Assembly (NCBI GenBank): GCA_046539045.1
Contig: JBKHHU010000162.1
Location: 1 to 7,877 of the forward strand
Direction: 5' to 3'
From: JBKHHU01 sp046539045
GTDB taxonomy: Bacteria > Planctomycetota > Phycisphaerae > SM23-33
DNA length: 7,877 nucleotides
Below, one piece after another: positions 1 through 6,962 of the stretch. Position 1 is the first letter of the stretch. Each line of letters starts with the position of its first letter. The position numbers and the translations under genes were made by a program. The notes under the pieces are model-generated. The model was given only the letters and a program-made list of their open reading frames with translations. It searched no databases and was not told the DNA's origin.

Positions 1-2002
1 GCTTGTCCTTGAACACCCGGTTCACGCGGGCAATCGCCTGCATGAGGTTGTGCCCCGCCATCGGTTTGTCGAGGTACATCGTGTGCATGCTCGGGCAGTC
101 GAAGCCCGTCAGCCACATGTCCCGCACGATCACCAACTTCAGCGGGTCGTCGGGGTCCTTGAACCGCTTGGCCAGCGCCTCACGGGCGCTCTTGGGCCGG
201 ATGTGCTGCTGCCAGCCCAGCGGGTCGCTGGCGCTGCCGGTCATCACGACCTTGATCGCCCCCTTCGCGTCATCCTCGTCGTGCCACTCGGGCCGGAGCT
301 TCACGATGGCCGCGTACAGGTCCACGCAGATGCGACGGCTCATGGCCACCACCATCGCCTTGCCGTCCATCGCCGCCAGACGGTCCTCGAAGTGCTTCAT
401 CAGGTCCTCGGCCACCAGCGACAGCCGCTTGTCCGTGCCGACCATCGCCTCCAGCCGCGCCCACTTGCTGGCCAGCTTCTGCTTGATCTCGTCCTCCTCG
501 CCCTCGGTCACTTCCTCGAAGTCCGGGTCGAGGTCCGGCTTGGCCTCCTCATCCAGCACGATCTTCGCCAGCCGCGATTCGTAGAAGATCGGCACCGTCG
601 CGCCATCCCGCACCGCCCGCTCGATGTCGTACACGTCCACGTAATGCCCGAACACCGCCGGGGTGGATCGGTCGTCGGCCTCGATGGGTGTGCCCGTAAA
701 GCCGATGAACGACGCGTGCGGCAGCGCATCCCGCATGTGGCGGGCATACCCGTCGATGAAGTCGTACTGCGACCGATGGGCCTCATCCGCGATTACGACA
801 ATATTCCGCCGGTCGGAAAGCTCCGGGTACGTGTCGCCCTTCGTCTCCGGCATGAACTTCTGAATCGTCGTGAACACCACGCCGCCGCTGCCGCGCTGGA
901 GCTTCTTGCGCAGATCCGCGCGGCTGTCCGCCTGCTCGGGCGTCTGCCGCAGCAGCGCCTCACAGCCGCAGAACGTGCCGAACAACTGCTCGTCGAGGTC
1001 GTTCCGGTCGGTCAGAATCACCAGCGTCGGGTTCTCCATCGCCGGGTGCTGGATGATCTTCCCCGCGTAGAAGGCCATCGACAGGCTCTTGCCCGAGCCC
1101 TGCGTGTGCCACACCACGCCGATTCGCCGGTCGCCCTCGGGGCTGGCCGCCTGCACCGTGCAGTCCACCGCCTTGTTCACCGCGTGGTACTGATGGTACG
1201 CCGCCAGCTTCTTGATCGTCGTCTTGCCGTCGGTCTCGAAGACGTTGAAGTACCGGATCAGGTCGAGCAGTCGCTCCGGCTCGAACATGCCCCGGATCAG
1301 CACCTCAAGCTCACCCATCGCGCCCGCCACCGGCTCGGAACCATCGACGGTACGCCACGGCATGAAGCGGTCCCAGCCCGCCGTCAGCGTGCCGACCCGC
1401 GCATCCAGCCCATCCGAGATCACCAGGGCCTCGTTGAAGCGCAGGAGGGCCGGAATGTCCAACTTGTACGTCTGCAACTGGTTGTACGCCGACCGCAGCG
1501 TGGCCTGCTCGGCGGCGGGGTTCTTCAGTTCGATCAGCCCCAGCGGCAGGCCGTTGACGAACACCACCACGTCGGCCCGGCGGTTGCGGCGGTCCTCGAT
1601 CACCGTGAACTGGTTCACCGCCAGCAGGTCGTTGTTGCTCGCGGTGTCAAAGTCGATCAGCCAGACCTTGCCATGAACCTCACGGTCCTCGCCTTGATAC
1701 GAAACGTCCACGCCGTCGGTCAGCATCCGGTGCAGCGACCGGTTGTTCTCGACCAGCGAGGGCGTCTCCGTCCGCTCGACCTTCCGCACGGCCTCATCCA
1801 GCGCCGCCGCCGGGATGTCCGGGTTGATCCGCCCCAGCGCATCCCGCAGCCGCCCCTTGAGGATCACCTCGCCGTACCCGCTCCGCTCCGGCCTCTCGCC
1901 GTCGTGGGCGATCTCCGGCCCGTGCGCGTACGCGTAGCCCAGACCCTTCAGCAGGTCCACGCACGCGATCTCAAGTTGGGCTTCGTCGAGGAAAGGGCTC
2001 AT
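1..2002 (-). CDS. hsdR: Type I restriction enzyme subunit HsdR, N-terminal two thirds (runs off window)
   Basis: This is the motor and nuclease subunit of a Type I R-M complex. It translocates DNA with ATP and cleaves unmodified DNA. 667 complete codons are visible without a stop; family members are usually about 1000 residues, so the helical C-terminal part lies outside the window. Seen in order: an N-terminal PD-(D/E)xK nuclease core (D144, then E158-L-K160 in LIELK); Walker A QGSGKS (residues 301-306); DEAH box at 406-409; motif III FTGTP at 435-439; a DMWLTGFDCP motif; and motif VI QAIARVNR at 655-662. The N-terminus contains LGYAYAHGPEIA, typical of HsdR. The ATG overlaps the upstream stop as ATGA, and AGGAG lies 5 bases upstream, which supports this start. 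Codons end mostly in G (CTG, GTG, GCG, CGG), unlike hsdM, which prefers C. All nuclease and helicase residues visible are intact. Confidence 0.97.
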   Translation of the reverse strand, partial: MSPFLDEAQLEIACVDLLKGLGYAYAHGPEIAHDGERPERSGYGEVILKGRLRDALGRINPDIPAAALDEAVRKVERTETPSLVENNRSLHRMLTDGVDVSYQGEDREVHGKVWLIDFDTASNNDLLAVNQFTVIEDRRNRRADVVVFVNGLPLGLIELKNPAAEQATLRSAYNQLQTYKLDIPALLRFNEALVISDGLDARVGTLTAGWDRFMPWRTVDGSEPVAGAMGELEVLIRGMFEPERLLDLIRYFNVFETDGKTTIKKLAAYHQYHAVNKAVDCTVQAASPEGDRRIGVVWHTQGSGKSLSMAFYAGKIIQHPAMENPTLVILTDRNDLDEQLFGTFCGCEALLRQTPEQADSRADLRKKLQRGSGGVVFTTIQKFMPETKGDTYPELSDRRNIVVIADEAHRSQYDFIDGYARHMRDALPHASFIGFTGTPIEADDRSTPAVFGHYVDVYDIERAVRDGATVPIFYESRLAKIVLDEEAKPDLDPDFEEVTEGEEDEIKQKLASKWARLEAMVGTDKRLSLVAEDLMKHFEDRLAAMDGKAMVVAMSRRICVDLYAAIVKLRPEWHDEDDAKGAIKVVMTGSASDPLGWQQHIRPKSAREALAKRFKDPDDPLKLVIVRDMWLTGFDCPSMHTMYLDKPMAGHNLMQAIARVNRVFKDK

Positions 2003-2484
2003 TGCTGCTCCTGCGATTTCTGCTGTTTGTACTCCCTTGCTTTCGCAACGAGGTCGAGAGTCGAGTACCGGGCAGACGACATGATCGGGTGCGTCGAATA
2101 GACAAGCCGAATGAAGTCTTTCCAGTACAGTCCCTTGGTGATCTCAATGATCCTGTCGAGCACAGCCTTCTCATCCGGAGCAAGGTGAGGGGAGTAATTG
2201 CCATCCTTCAGCGAGAACACCGTCTTCTGGTTCCCGTACATGTTCCGGGTATCGTTTGCGTCGAATAAGAAGGGGTTGCCCTCGACGGCCTCTTTCACGT
2301 CCCAGACAAAGGGACCGAAGTTGTCGAAGAACCAGTTGATGTTCGACATTTGCCGTCCATTCGTGATCGCCTGCAACCAGTCGGCAAGATAAACCATCTT
2401 GGTAACACGAGCATTCGACAGTTCGTCCGGGTGCGGATACTCACGCAGTATGTAGGCGACAATGTCTTGTAGTTCGGCCATCAT
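1999..2484 (-). CDS. Panacea-domain (SocA-like / DUF4065) protein, putative antitoxin
   Basis: This 161-residue protein matches the Panacea/SocA-like pattern by eye: an N-terminal helix followed by KMVYLADW (29-36), a central FGPFVWDV (56-63), and a C-terminal THP (131-133) followed by a helix. Panacea proteins are known as promiscuous antitoxins, usually encoded beside their toxin, and SocA acts as a proteolytic adaptor. The length covers the domain with almost nothing extra; the tail is Q/K-rich. The start is the first ATG of ATGATG and overlaps the preceding gene's TGA. AGAGGAAG lies about 9 bases upstream. Its own stop overlaps the hsdR ATG. Base composition is less GC-rich than hsdR. The direct partner is unknown: by position it would be the two-TM GAF-like protein or the HEPN protein upstream. 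The family call rests on motif recognition and was not checked by profile search. Confidence 0.75.
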   Translation of the reverse strand: MMAELQDIVAYILREYPHPDELSNARVTKMVYLADWLQAITNGRQMSNINWFFDNFGPFVWDVKEAVEGNPFLFDANDTRNMYGNQKTVFSLKDGNYSPHLAPDEKAVLDRIIEITKGLYWKDFIRLVYSTHPIMSSARYSTLDLVAKAREYKQQKSQEQQ

Positions 2485-3332
2485 AGCCCCGCTTCCTCTG
2501 CGACACTTGGCACCGACAGATGCGGCCGCAGCGTTTCAATCATCTCGGAGAGGAAACCTCTCTCTCGGTCACCGAAGACTCTCTCCAGTGTGCTCTTCTT
2601 GAGGCGATCTGTCGAGGTCGATTCAACGATCACGACGGCAAGAGGGTCTCGATTCCTTGTATCAAGGACACGATAGCCAAAGAAAGTGCGGGATCGCATC
2701 ACAAGTGCCTCCGCCTCTTCGCGGCCGATGCCGTAGTTCCTGTGATACTCCAAATAGGCGTCGATGTCCTCGTCCGGGTCAGGAAACTCATTGTCGAAGA
2801 ACCGCCCCTTGGTCCATGCTTCGGCAATGCAGCCACGGTCGTCAGGATACGTTGGTCGATTGATCTCTCGGTACCGGGGGTCGAAGGAGAAGCGACCAAC
2901 GGGAACGAACATGCCCTTTGGGTCGTGGACGTACAGGGTGACCCGTTCGCCCTTGTCGCTCGACTTCCCAAAATCAAGCCGCTTGTCTGCCAGAGTGACC
3001 AAGTAACCCTCGATCACGTTCCTGACATTCTCGATGAGCAGATTGGCCTCTTCCTGCGCTGATTTCAATTCGTCTTCGAGCACGGACATACGCTTCTGGC
3101 GGCGGAGGTGGAAGATGAACACGATGACGTTGATAAGAGCAGCGGCAACCAACACCCAGAATGCAACGCCCTGAACGGCCGCTCCTGCATCCTCCCCAAG
3201 CCCCATGCATCTTACAGCTTCATCGCTTATCAGCACGGCAGAGGCAGCAAACAGAGCGGAGCATGTGCCAAGAACGAAGTTCACCCAGTGGTCATCCAGC
3301 CACCGACCAGCCTTCGCGAATCCATTCGCCAT
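2481..3332 (-). CDS. Two-TM membrane protein with coiled coil and GAF-like cytosolic domain
   Basis: This 283-residue protein has two hydrophobic segments (about 17-36 and 54-76). A basic patch (RRQKR, 78-82) suggests the rest is cytosolic. A predicted coiled coil follows (about 83-110), then a mixed alpha/beta domain (about 115-275). That domain has a GAF-like layout: a strand VTLYVHD, the segment YPDDRGCIAEAW (162-173) resembling the GAF turn before the central helix, and a late strand LAVVIVES (231-238). GAF domains bind small ligands or mediate dimerisation. The arrangement suggests a membrane-anchored sensor or effector. No catalytic domain is visible. The ATG directly abuts the upstream TGA, with GGGGAG about 8 bases before it. 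The stop overlaps the Panacea gene start by 4 bases, so the two are likely coupled and could be a toxin-antitoxin pair. The GAF assignment is by eye; a divergent sensory fold remains possible. Confidence 0.7.
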   Translation of the reverse strand: MANGFAKAGRWLDDHWVNFVLGTCSALFAASAVLISDEAVRCMGLGEDAGAAVQGVAFWVLVAAALINVIVFIFHLRRQKRMSVLEDELKSAQEEANLLIENVRNVIEGYLVTLADKRLDFGKSSDKGERVTLYVHDPKGMFVPVGRFSFDPRYREINRPTYPDDRGCIAEAWTKGRFFDNEFPDPDEDIDAYLEYHRNYGIGREEAEALVMRSRTFFGYRVLDTRNRDPLAVVIVESTSTDRLKKSTLERVFGDRERGFLSEMIETLRPHLSVPSVAEEAGL

Positions 3333-4307
3333 TCACTTCTCCCCTTGGTCGGTTTCTGGCAACGACGACACAAGGTGCTGTCCCAGCCTACGGGCGAATC
3401 CGATCAGTTCCCGGACCTCGTCAGCGGACACAGCCAGTTTCCGCCCAACTACCGCGCTCGTGTTGCCGGTCTTATCCAGATACTCCTGATCCACGATGCC
3501 CGACTTGTGAGCGATGACGTGCCGCTTCTGGAACCCCCGGCAAGACGTGGTCCATTCGTCGGGCTGAAGGGCTGCGGCAAGGTCAACCCCGAAAAGATCG
3601 CTGATTCGCTTCCGCGCCCGGTCAAGGTTCTGGAAGGACACGTTTTGCGCCTTGGCCGGGTTGGCCGCTCTGGCTGCCCGAACCTTGCAGGTCTCTCGCC
3701 CGAATCCGTCCAGCGCTGAGACCACGTTCTCCAACGCATCCCCGGTCAACTGGGTCGCCAACTCTGGATGGGCCTCTGCGAGCGCCAGTATTCTCTCCAC
3801 GACGCCAAGGTTTACGTCCAGAATCTGGGCCGAGTTATGCTTGCCGCAGTCGGGGCAGTACGCGTACGAACCGTATACGGCATACCGGAGCGTGCAGTTG
3901 CCGCAGACCACTTCGCTCTCCAATTCGCGCTCGTCGTAGTGTCGGATCGACGTCGGGCGCGGCTTCTCGACCTTCATCGACATACCGATCCCGAACGCCC
4001 CCTTCGGCTTGATGTCAAACTCCATCGACTTCAACGTATCGTGAACGGCCCCCATGACCTCACGCTCGGCGATGGACATGACGTATCGCTCCTGCGCGTC
4101 CGTCATGAACTCGCTCTGATCTTCGACATGGCCGCAATACGGGCAGTAGCAGGGAAGGTCCTCGCCATCGAGGCCGGTGCCGAACTCGATCTTGAAGTAC
4201 CCCCGGCAGTTCTCATCGGGACACTGCCTGCCCGTGAATCCGCCTTCGTCGGTCGGGAGACTCACTGTGAACCCCTCCTCAAGCTTTCGCAGGTGTCGGA
4301 AGTCCAT
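3333..4307 (-). CDS. Zinc-ribbon protein with C-terminal HEPN-like domain (putative RNase)
   Basis: This 324-residue protein begins with two zinc-ribbon-like cysteine sets: C29/C34 with C53, C55 and C58 (CYCPYC), and C135-x2-C138 with C151-x2-C154 (CPDC). A helical C-terminal half (about 165-315) contains QKRHVIAHKSGIVD, giving R262-x4-H267. This is the HEPN superfamily signature that forms the metal-independent RNase site in many toxins and defence effectors. Zinc ribbons commonly bind nucleic acid or protein, so the layout suggests a ribbon-guided HEPN effector, but this is inferred. The gene starts 2 bases after the hsdS stop, with AAGGGGTGA inside the hsdS end acting as the likely ribosome site. 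Its stop abuts the start of the two-TM gene. Composition is slightly less GC-rich than hsdR. A non-catalytic HEPN scaffold is the main alternative. Confidence 0.68.
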   Translation of the reverse strand: MDFRHLRKLEEGFTVSLPTDEGGFTGRQCPDENCRGYFKIEFGTGLDGEDLPCYCPYCGHVEDQSEFMTDAQERYVMSIAEREVMGAVHDTLKSMEFDIKPKGAFGIGMSMKVEKPRPTSIRHYDERELESEVVCGNCTLRYAVYGSYAYCPDCGKHNSAQILDVNLGVVERILALAEAHPELATQLTGDALENVVSALDGFGRETCKVRAARAANPAKAQNVSFQNLDRARKRISDLFGVDLAAALQPDEWTTSCRGFQKRHVIAHKSGIVDQEYLDKTGNTSAVVGRKLAVSADEVRELIGFARRLGQHLVSSLPETDQGEK

Positions 4308-4309
4308 GC

Positions 4310-5623
4310 CTATTCACCCCTTTCTTCTTCCGCTGCCATCGCCTCGGGTACGCGGACCTCGCCGGACAGGAGCTTCGGCAGGAGCGTGTCCCGCAGGGCG
4401 GCGAGAGTATCGGTCTGCCTCGTGTTGTGTTGGCGCTTCACCATCAGGGCTTCCGCCTGCTCGGTGAAGGCTGCGATCACCTGTTCGTCGGGGACCAGAA
4501 GGTCCGACATGTAGGCCATGTTCCTGTTCAGGCCGGGAACCGCCGAGTCGGCAGACAGTGCGGGCAGGTTCAGGGCACCGAGAGCGTGCCGCATGTAGTG
4601 CAACGCTGGCGCACCGTCCTTCGGGACAACGAAGAACGTCGTGTCGATCGGGAAGAAGTCTTCCTGCGACCACGTAACGGTGCCGGGATTGCCCTTGCGC
4701 CCCACCACGATGCCCGGACCTTCGACGAGTCGTTCGTTGTGCCAACCCACCGGACCATTTGACCCGTATACCGGCACGGGACCGGGCACGCGATTGTCTG
4801 CCTTGAGGGCTTTGCCGTAGGCGAACTCACAGACCTCGTAGAGCTTCTTGACTTCCCACCCATCCGGGATGGGGCCGAGGGGGGAGTCTTGGAAGGTGGC
4901 GGGGAAGAGGTGGTCGTAGTCGGTGGCCGGGGCGTCGTCGGGCAGGGTGGCGGCGCGGTCGGCCCGTTCGACGTTGCTCACGGCAAGTAGTTCGGGGGGG
5001 ATGGGACTGCCGGCGGCGCGGGCGTTGCGGAGGACGGGGTCGAAGTCGATGAACCAACTCCGAAACACAGCCCGCGCGATCCCTTCCAGCGTCTCGTTCA
5101 TCCGCCGGTTCAACTCGATCTTGTCATCCAACGCCCCCAACACCCCCGCAATCGCCTTCTGCTCGGGGAGAGGGGGAAGATGCAACCGCATCTTACGGGC
5201 TGCCCCCACATTGAAGTGTTGCTGCACTGCGCCGACGAGATGTGAGTTCACGTGGTGACTGGCGATGGTGTTGACGTAGTACATCAGGAAGCGTGAATCG
5301 AGACGTTCGCCGGGGCGAACGATGACGAGGTCAGAGCAGTTGACCGCAGGGAATTGCCCGGGAACTACAGCACAGGTTCCGGGCTTGCCGGTTCGGACGA
5401 TAACTACGTCTCCCGCACTCAATGACGACTTCTTCAGCCGATCGTGGAAGTCAGATGAGATGAACTTCGTATCAGAGAAGTCGAGCCGATAGCGCAACAC
5501 GTTCTGCGAACGCAGGAAGGGCACACCGGACGCGATGTACTCCTGTGTCATCGGTCCGACATGGCCAACGGTTACGTCGTCGGCCACATCTTCCAGCAGT
5601 ATGTCTTTCCAGTCGTCAGGCAC
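4310..5623 (-). CDS. hsdS: Type I R-M specificity subunit HsdS
   Basis: This is the DNA-recognition subunit. Its two target-recognition domains (TRDs) read the halves of a bipartite site, and its conserved helices set the spacing and hold HsdM. 437 residues is a normal full length. TRD1 covers about 1-150. The central conserved region starts at LPPLPEQKAIAGVLGALDDK (149-168) and runs through WFIDFDPVL (190-198). SPLGPIPDGWEV (247-258) opens TRD2 (to about 375). The distal conserved region contains TLAALRDTLLPKLLSGEV (406-423). The start is GTG, 12 bases after the preceding stop, with GGAAGA upstream. The PDDW start resembles other HsdS N-termini. Third-base use switches from G-ending to C-ending codons near residue 191 and back near 254, suggesting modular recombination. 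The site recognised cannot be read from the sequence. Confidence 0.96.
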   Translation of the reverse strand: MPDDWKDILLEDVADDVTVGHVGPMTQEYIASGVPFLRSQNVLRYRLDFSDTKFISSDFHDRLKKSSLSAGDVVIVRTGKPGTCAVVPGQFPAVNCSDLVIVRPGERLDSRFLMYYVNTIASHHVNSHLVGAVQQHFNVGAARKMRLHLPPLPEQKAIAGVLGALDDKIELNRRMNETLEGIARAVFRSWFIDFDPVLRNARAAGSPIPPELLAVSNVERADRAATLPDDAPATDYDHLFPATFQDSPLGPIPDGWEVKKLYEVCEFAYGKALKADNRVPGPVPVYGSNGPVGWHNERLVEGPGIVVGRKGNPGTVTWSQEDFFPIDTTFFVVPKDGAPALHYMRHALGALNLPALSADSAVPGLNRNMAYMSDLLVPDEQVIAAFTEQAEALMVKRQHNTRQTDTLAALRDTLLPKLLSGEVRVPEAMAAEEERGE

Positions 5624-5635
5624 TTGTCTTCCGTC

Positions 5636-6172
5636 TCACTTCAGTGTGTGTTTGTAGGTCTTGCCTTCCGCGTCGTCATCATCCCAGCAAATCTCGATCT
5701 CGAAGGGCGGCGCACAGCCGAAGGACAAGGCAAGGCACCATGACGTTTCGCCACCGGCACCAATAAGGCTTACCTCCTCCTCGCCCTTGGGGATGGCCGG
5801 ATGTTCCAGCAACGGCTTGCCATCCATTGTGACCTCGACACCACGGGCTTCCCCTTGTCCCTCATTGGCGACGACCAGATTGAAGGTTGGTCTGGTCTGA
5901 CCACTCCCAAGTGTCCGCGTCCCACGGTCGATGCGAGCGCGAAGGACAGCGCTCATTGACTCTCCCAGCCGATTGGCTTCACGCGCCTCCTCGATTGCTG
6001 CGACACGGTTTTGGGTCTCATTGGCTTCCTTTTGGAGTTTGCAGGTCGCATCTTTTGCCGCATCCCCCTTCAGTAACGCAATAATCGACACCATGAGCGC
6101 GCCAAGGCCAACAGCAACACCGGCCCACGCCGCAAGATTGGTCCAGACCGATGACGTTGCTTCAGCGACCAT
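5636..6172 (-). CDS. Small one-TM protein with coiled coil and beta-sandwich-like C-terminal domain
   Basis: The family is not firmly recognised. The 178-residue protein has one N-terminal hydrophobic segment (about 12-34), a charged helical stretch likely to be coiled coil (40-78), and a beta-rich domain (95-178). In that domain, FNLVVANEGQGEARGVEV (97-114) resembles CARDB/Ig-like folds of the NEG-G-A-NV-V type, and it ends in FEIEICWDDDD...GKTYKHTLK. The likely topology is anchored with either face possible: there is no clear signal peptidase site. The ATG lies inside the hsdM-tail repeat and overlaps the micro-ORF by 11 bases; GAAGGGG upstream may serve as ribosome site. The stop is 12 bases before hsdS. 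Its place between hsdM and hsdS suggests co-expression with the R-M complex, but no role is evident. Confidence 0.75.
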   Translation of the reverse strand: MVAEATSSVWTNLAAWAGVAVGLGALMVSIIALLKGDAAKDATCKLQKEANETQNRVAAIEEAREANRLGESMSAVLRARIDRGTRTLGSGQTRPTFNLVVANEGQGEARGVEVTMDGKPLLEHPAIPKGEEEVSLIGAGGETSWCLALSFGCAPPFEIEICWDDDDAEGKTYKHTLK

Positions 6173-6233
6173 AGCCCAGCCCCTTCAGGTTCTTGGTGAT
6201 GGCGGCTCCGAGTTCCTTCGTTTCGTTGTTCAT
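6162..6233 (-). CDS. 23-codon micro-ORF duplicating the HsdM C-terminal tail
   Basis: This short frame begins MNNETKELGAAITKN and ends LKGLGYGR. Its last 15 residues match the HsdM C-terminus (LEAAITENLKGLGYGE) apart from E-to-G, E-to-K and the final residue. It has the strongest Shine-Dalgarno in the window (AAGGAGG, 4 bases before ATG). Its ATG overlaps the abi stop as ATGA, and its end overlaps the next gene start by 11 bases, so it couples translation from abi to the TM-protein gene. It may be a real peptide that could compete for the site the HsdM tail occupies, or simply a scar kept because it preserves coupling. Nonsynonymous differences from hsdM show the copies have diverged. That it can be translated is well supported; a function is not. 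Confidence 0.55.
   Translation of the reverse strand: MNNETKELGAAITKNLKGLGYGR
6168..6212. repeat. Direct repeat copy B: duplicated hsdM 3' end
   Basis: This 45-bp segment matches 7051..7095 at 42 of 45 positions; the mismatches are at 6174, 6194 and 6208. It keeps the same reading frame as the hsdM tail and includes the ATG (6172-6170) of the following TM-protein gene. Together with copy A it brackets the abi gene, so the 883-bp unit looks like one cassette period. Confidence 0.9.
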
Positions 6234-6922
6234 GTCCCCTCCTTCGACCAATGTTGGCGGACGGTGTCGAGCAACGGATCGATGCCGTTGCCGTGGGTTT
6301 CGGCGAAGCGGTCGAGTTTGAGGACCATGTCTTCCAGTTCCGGGCTCATCCAGCCGATGGCCTGGACGATCAGGCCGTGTTGCTCCGGCAGGTCTTTGAA
6401 ATGGGAAATCCGTTCGTGGTGGAATACCCGGTTTCGCAGGTTGCGGATACGACGGAAGCGTTTCTCCAGCGAGCCGACCTTCCGCTGCCTGCGAGGCAAG
6501 CCGGGGAAGGCACGGCCGGCGACTGCGGCGGCCAGCCCGGTCTGGTCGTGGTACCGGTTGAAGAAGGTGGTCCAGAAGCCGAAGTGCAGCTCGGCCACGA
6601 CCCGGCCCGGTTGCAGGGGTTTGCCGCGTTTTGCGATTCTGCTTTTGGCTTCCTGCACCTGGTTGTGAGCCCATTTATCCAGGCGGGTATTGGGCCGGTC
6701 GTACCATTGGTCGGTGCCGAATTGGGCGGTCAAGGCGTGGTGGACGGCGTTTCGCAGCCCGATTTCGCACATCTGGAGCGGGGAGTACAGCGACTCGCAC
6801 AAAGCGATGTTCCAGAGGTAGCGCGCGGCCGTGGTGGCCTCGTCGGCGCCGTCCTTGCGGTAGGCGTCGATGCGGTCGTTCGAGACGGCTTTGAGAAATC
6901 TCTGGAAAAAGTCAGAATCCAT
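6230..6922 (-). CDS. Abi-like HEPN-domain protein (putative abortive-infection RNase)
   Basis: This 230-residue all-helical protein resembles the Abi-like HEPN family found next to many R-M loci. Family-like segments are YLWN (35-38), EIGLRNAVHHAL (53-64) and RNLRNRVFHHERI (160-172). The last gives R163-x4-H168, the HEPN catalytic signature, and R57-x4-H62 is a second match. Known relatives (AbiD/AbiF type) block phage growth, with RNA cleavage proposed. The start is placed at ATG 6922 because family-like sequence begins there. A longer GTG start at 7027 would add 35 residues across a palindrome and is disfavoured. No Shine-Dalgarno precedes ATG 6922, so translation may depend on coupling or be weak. 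The stop overlaps the micro-ORF ATG. The gene lies between two copies of the hsdM-tail repeat and looks like an inserted cassette. Confidence 0.82.
   Translation of the reverse strand: MDSDFFQRFLKAVSNDRIDAYRKDGADEATTAARYLWNIALCESLYSPLQMCEIGLRNAVHHALTAQFGTDQWYDRPNTRLDKWAHNQVQEAKSRIAKRGKPLQPGRVVAELHFGFWTTFFNRYHDQTGLAAAVAGRAFPGLPRRQRKVGSLEKRFRRIRNLRNRVFHHERISHFKDLPEQHGLIVQAIGWMSPELEDMVLKLDRFAETHGNGIDPLLDTVRQHWSKEGT
6238..6244 (-). promoter_or_regulatory. Strong Shine-Dalgarno of the HsdM-tail micro-ORF
   Basis: AAGGAGG on the minus strand lies 4 bases upstream of the micro-ORF ATG and inside the last abi codons. It is the best match to the anti-Shine-Dalgarno in the window and decides that the 23-codon frame is likely to be translated. 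Confidence 0.65.
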
Positions 6923-6962
6923 GTTGTGAAACGCCGACAGAGGCCGAATAATAGTGATGCAA

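Noticed and set aside
1935..1951. TAGCCCAGACCCTTCAG at the hsdR start matches the hsdM-tail repeat at 16 of 17 bases, both encoding LKGLGY.
   Set aside because: LGY/LGW followed by AHGP is conserved in HsdR N-termini on its own, so a short convergent match is the simpler reading than a third repeat copy.
50..2101. A 683-codon open frame on the + strand opposite hsdR.
   Set aside because: It is histidine-, arginine- and proline-rich, has no recognisable domain, and lies antisense to an HsdR frame with all expected motifs. High-GC coding DNA often leaves an open antisense frame.
6948..6953. TATTAT upstream of abi as a -10 promoter box.
   Set aside because: No acceptable -35 is found at the proper spacing (the site reads AGGGGC), so a promoter is not supported.
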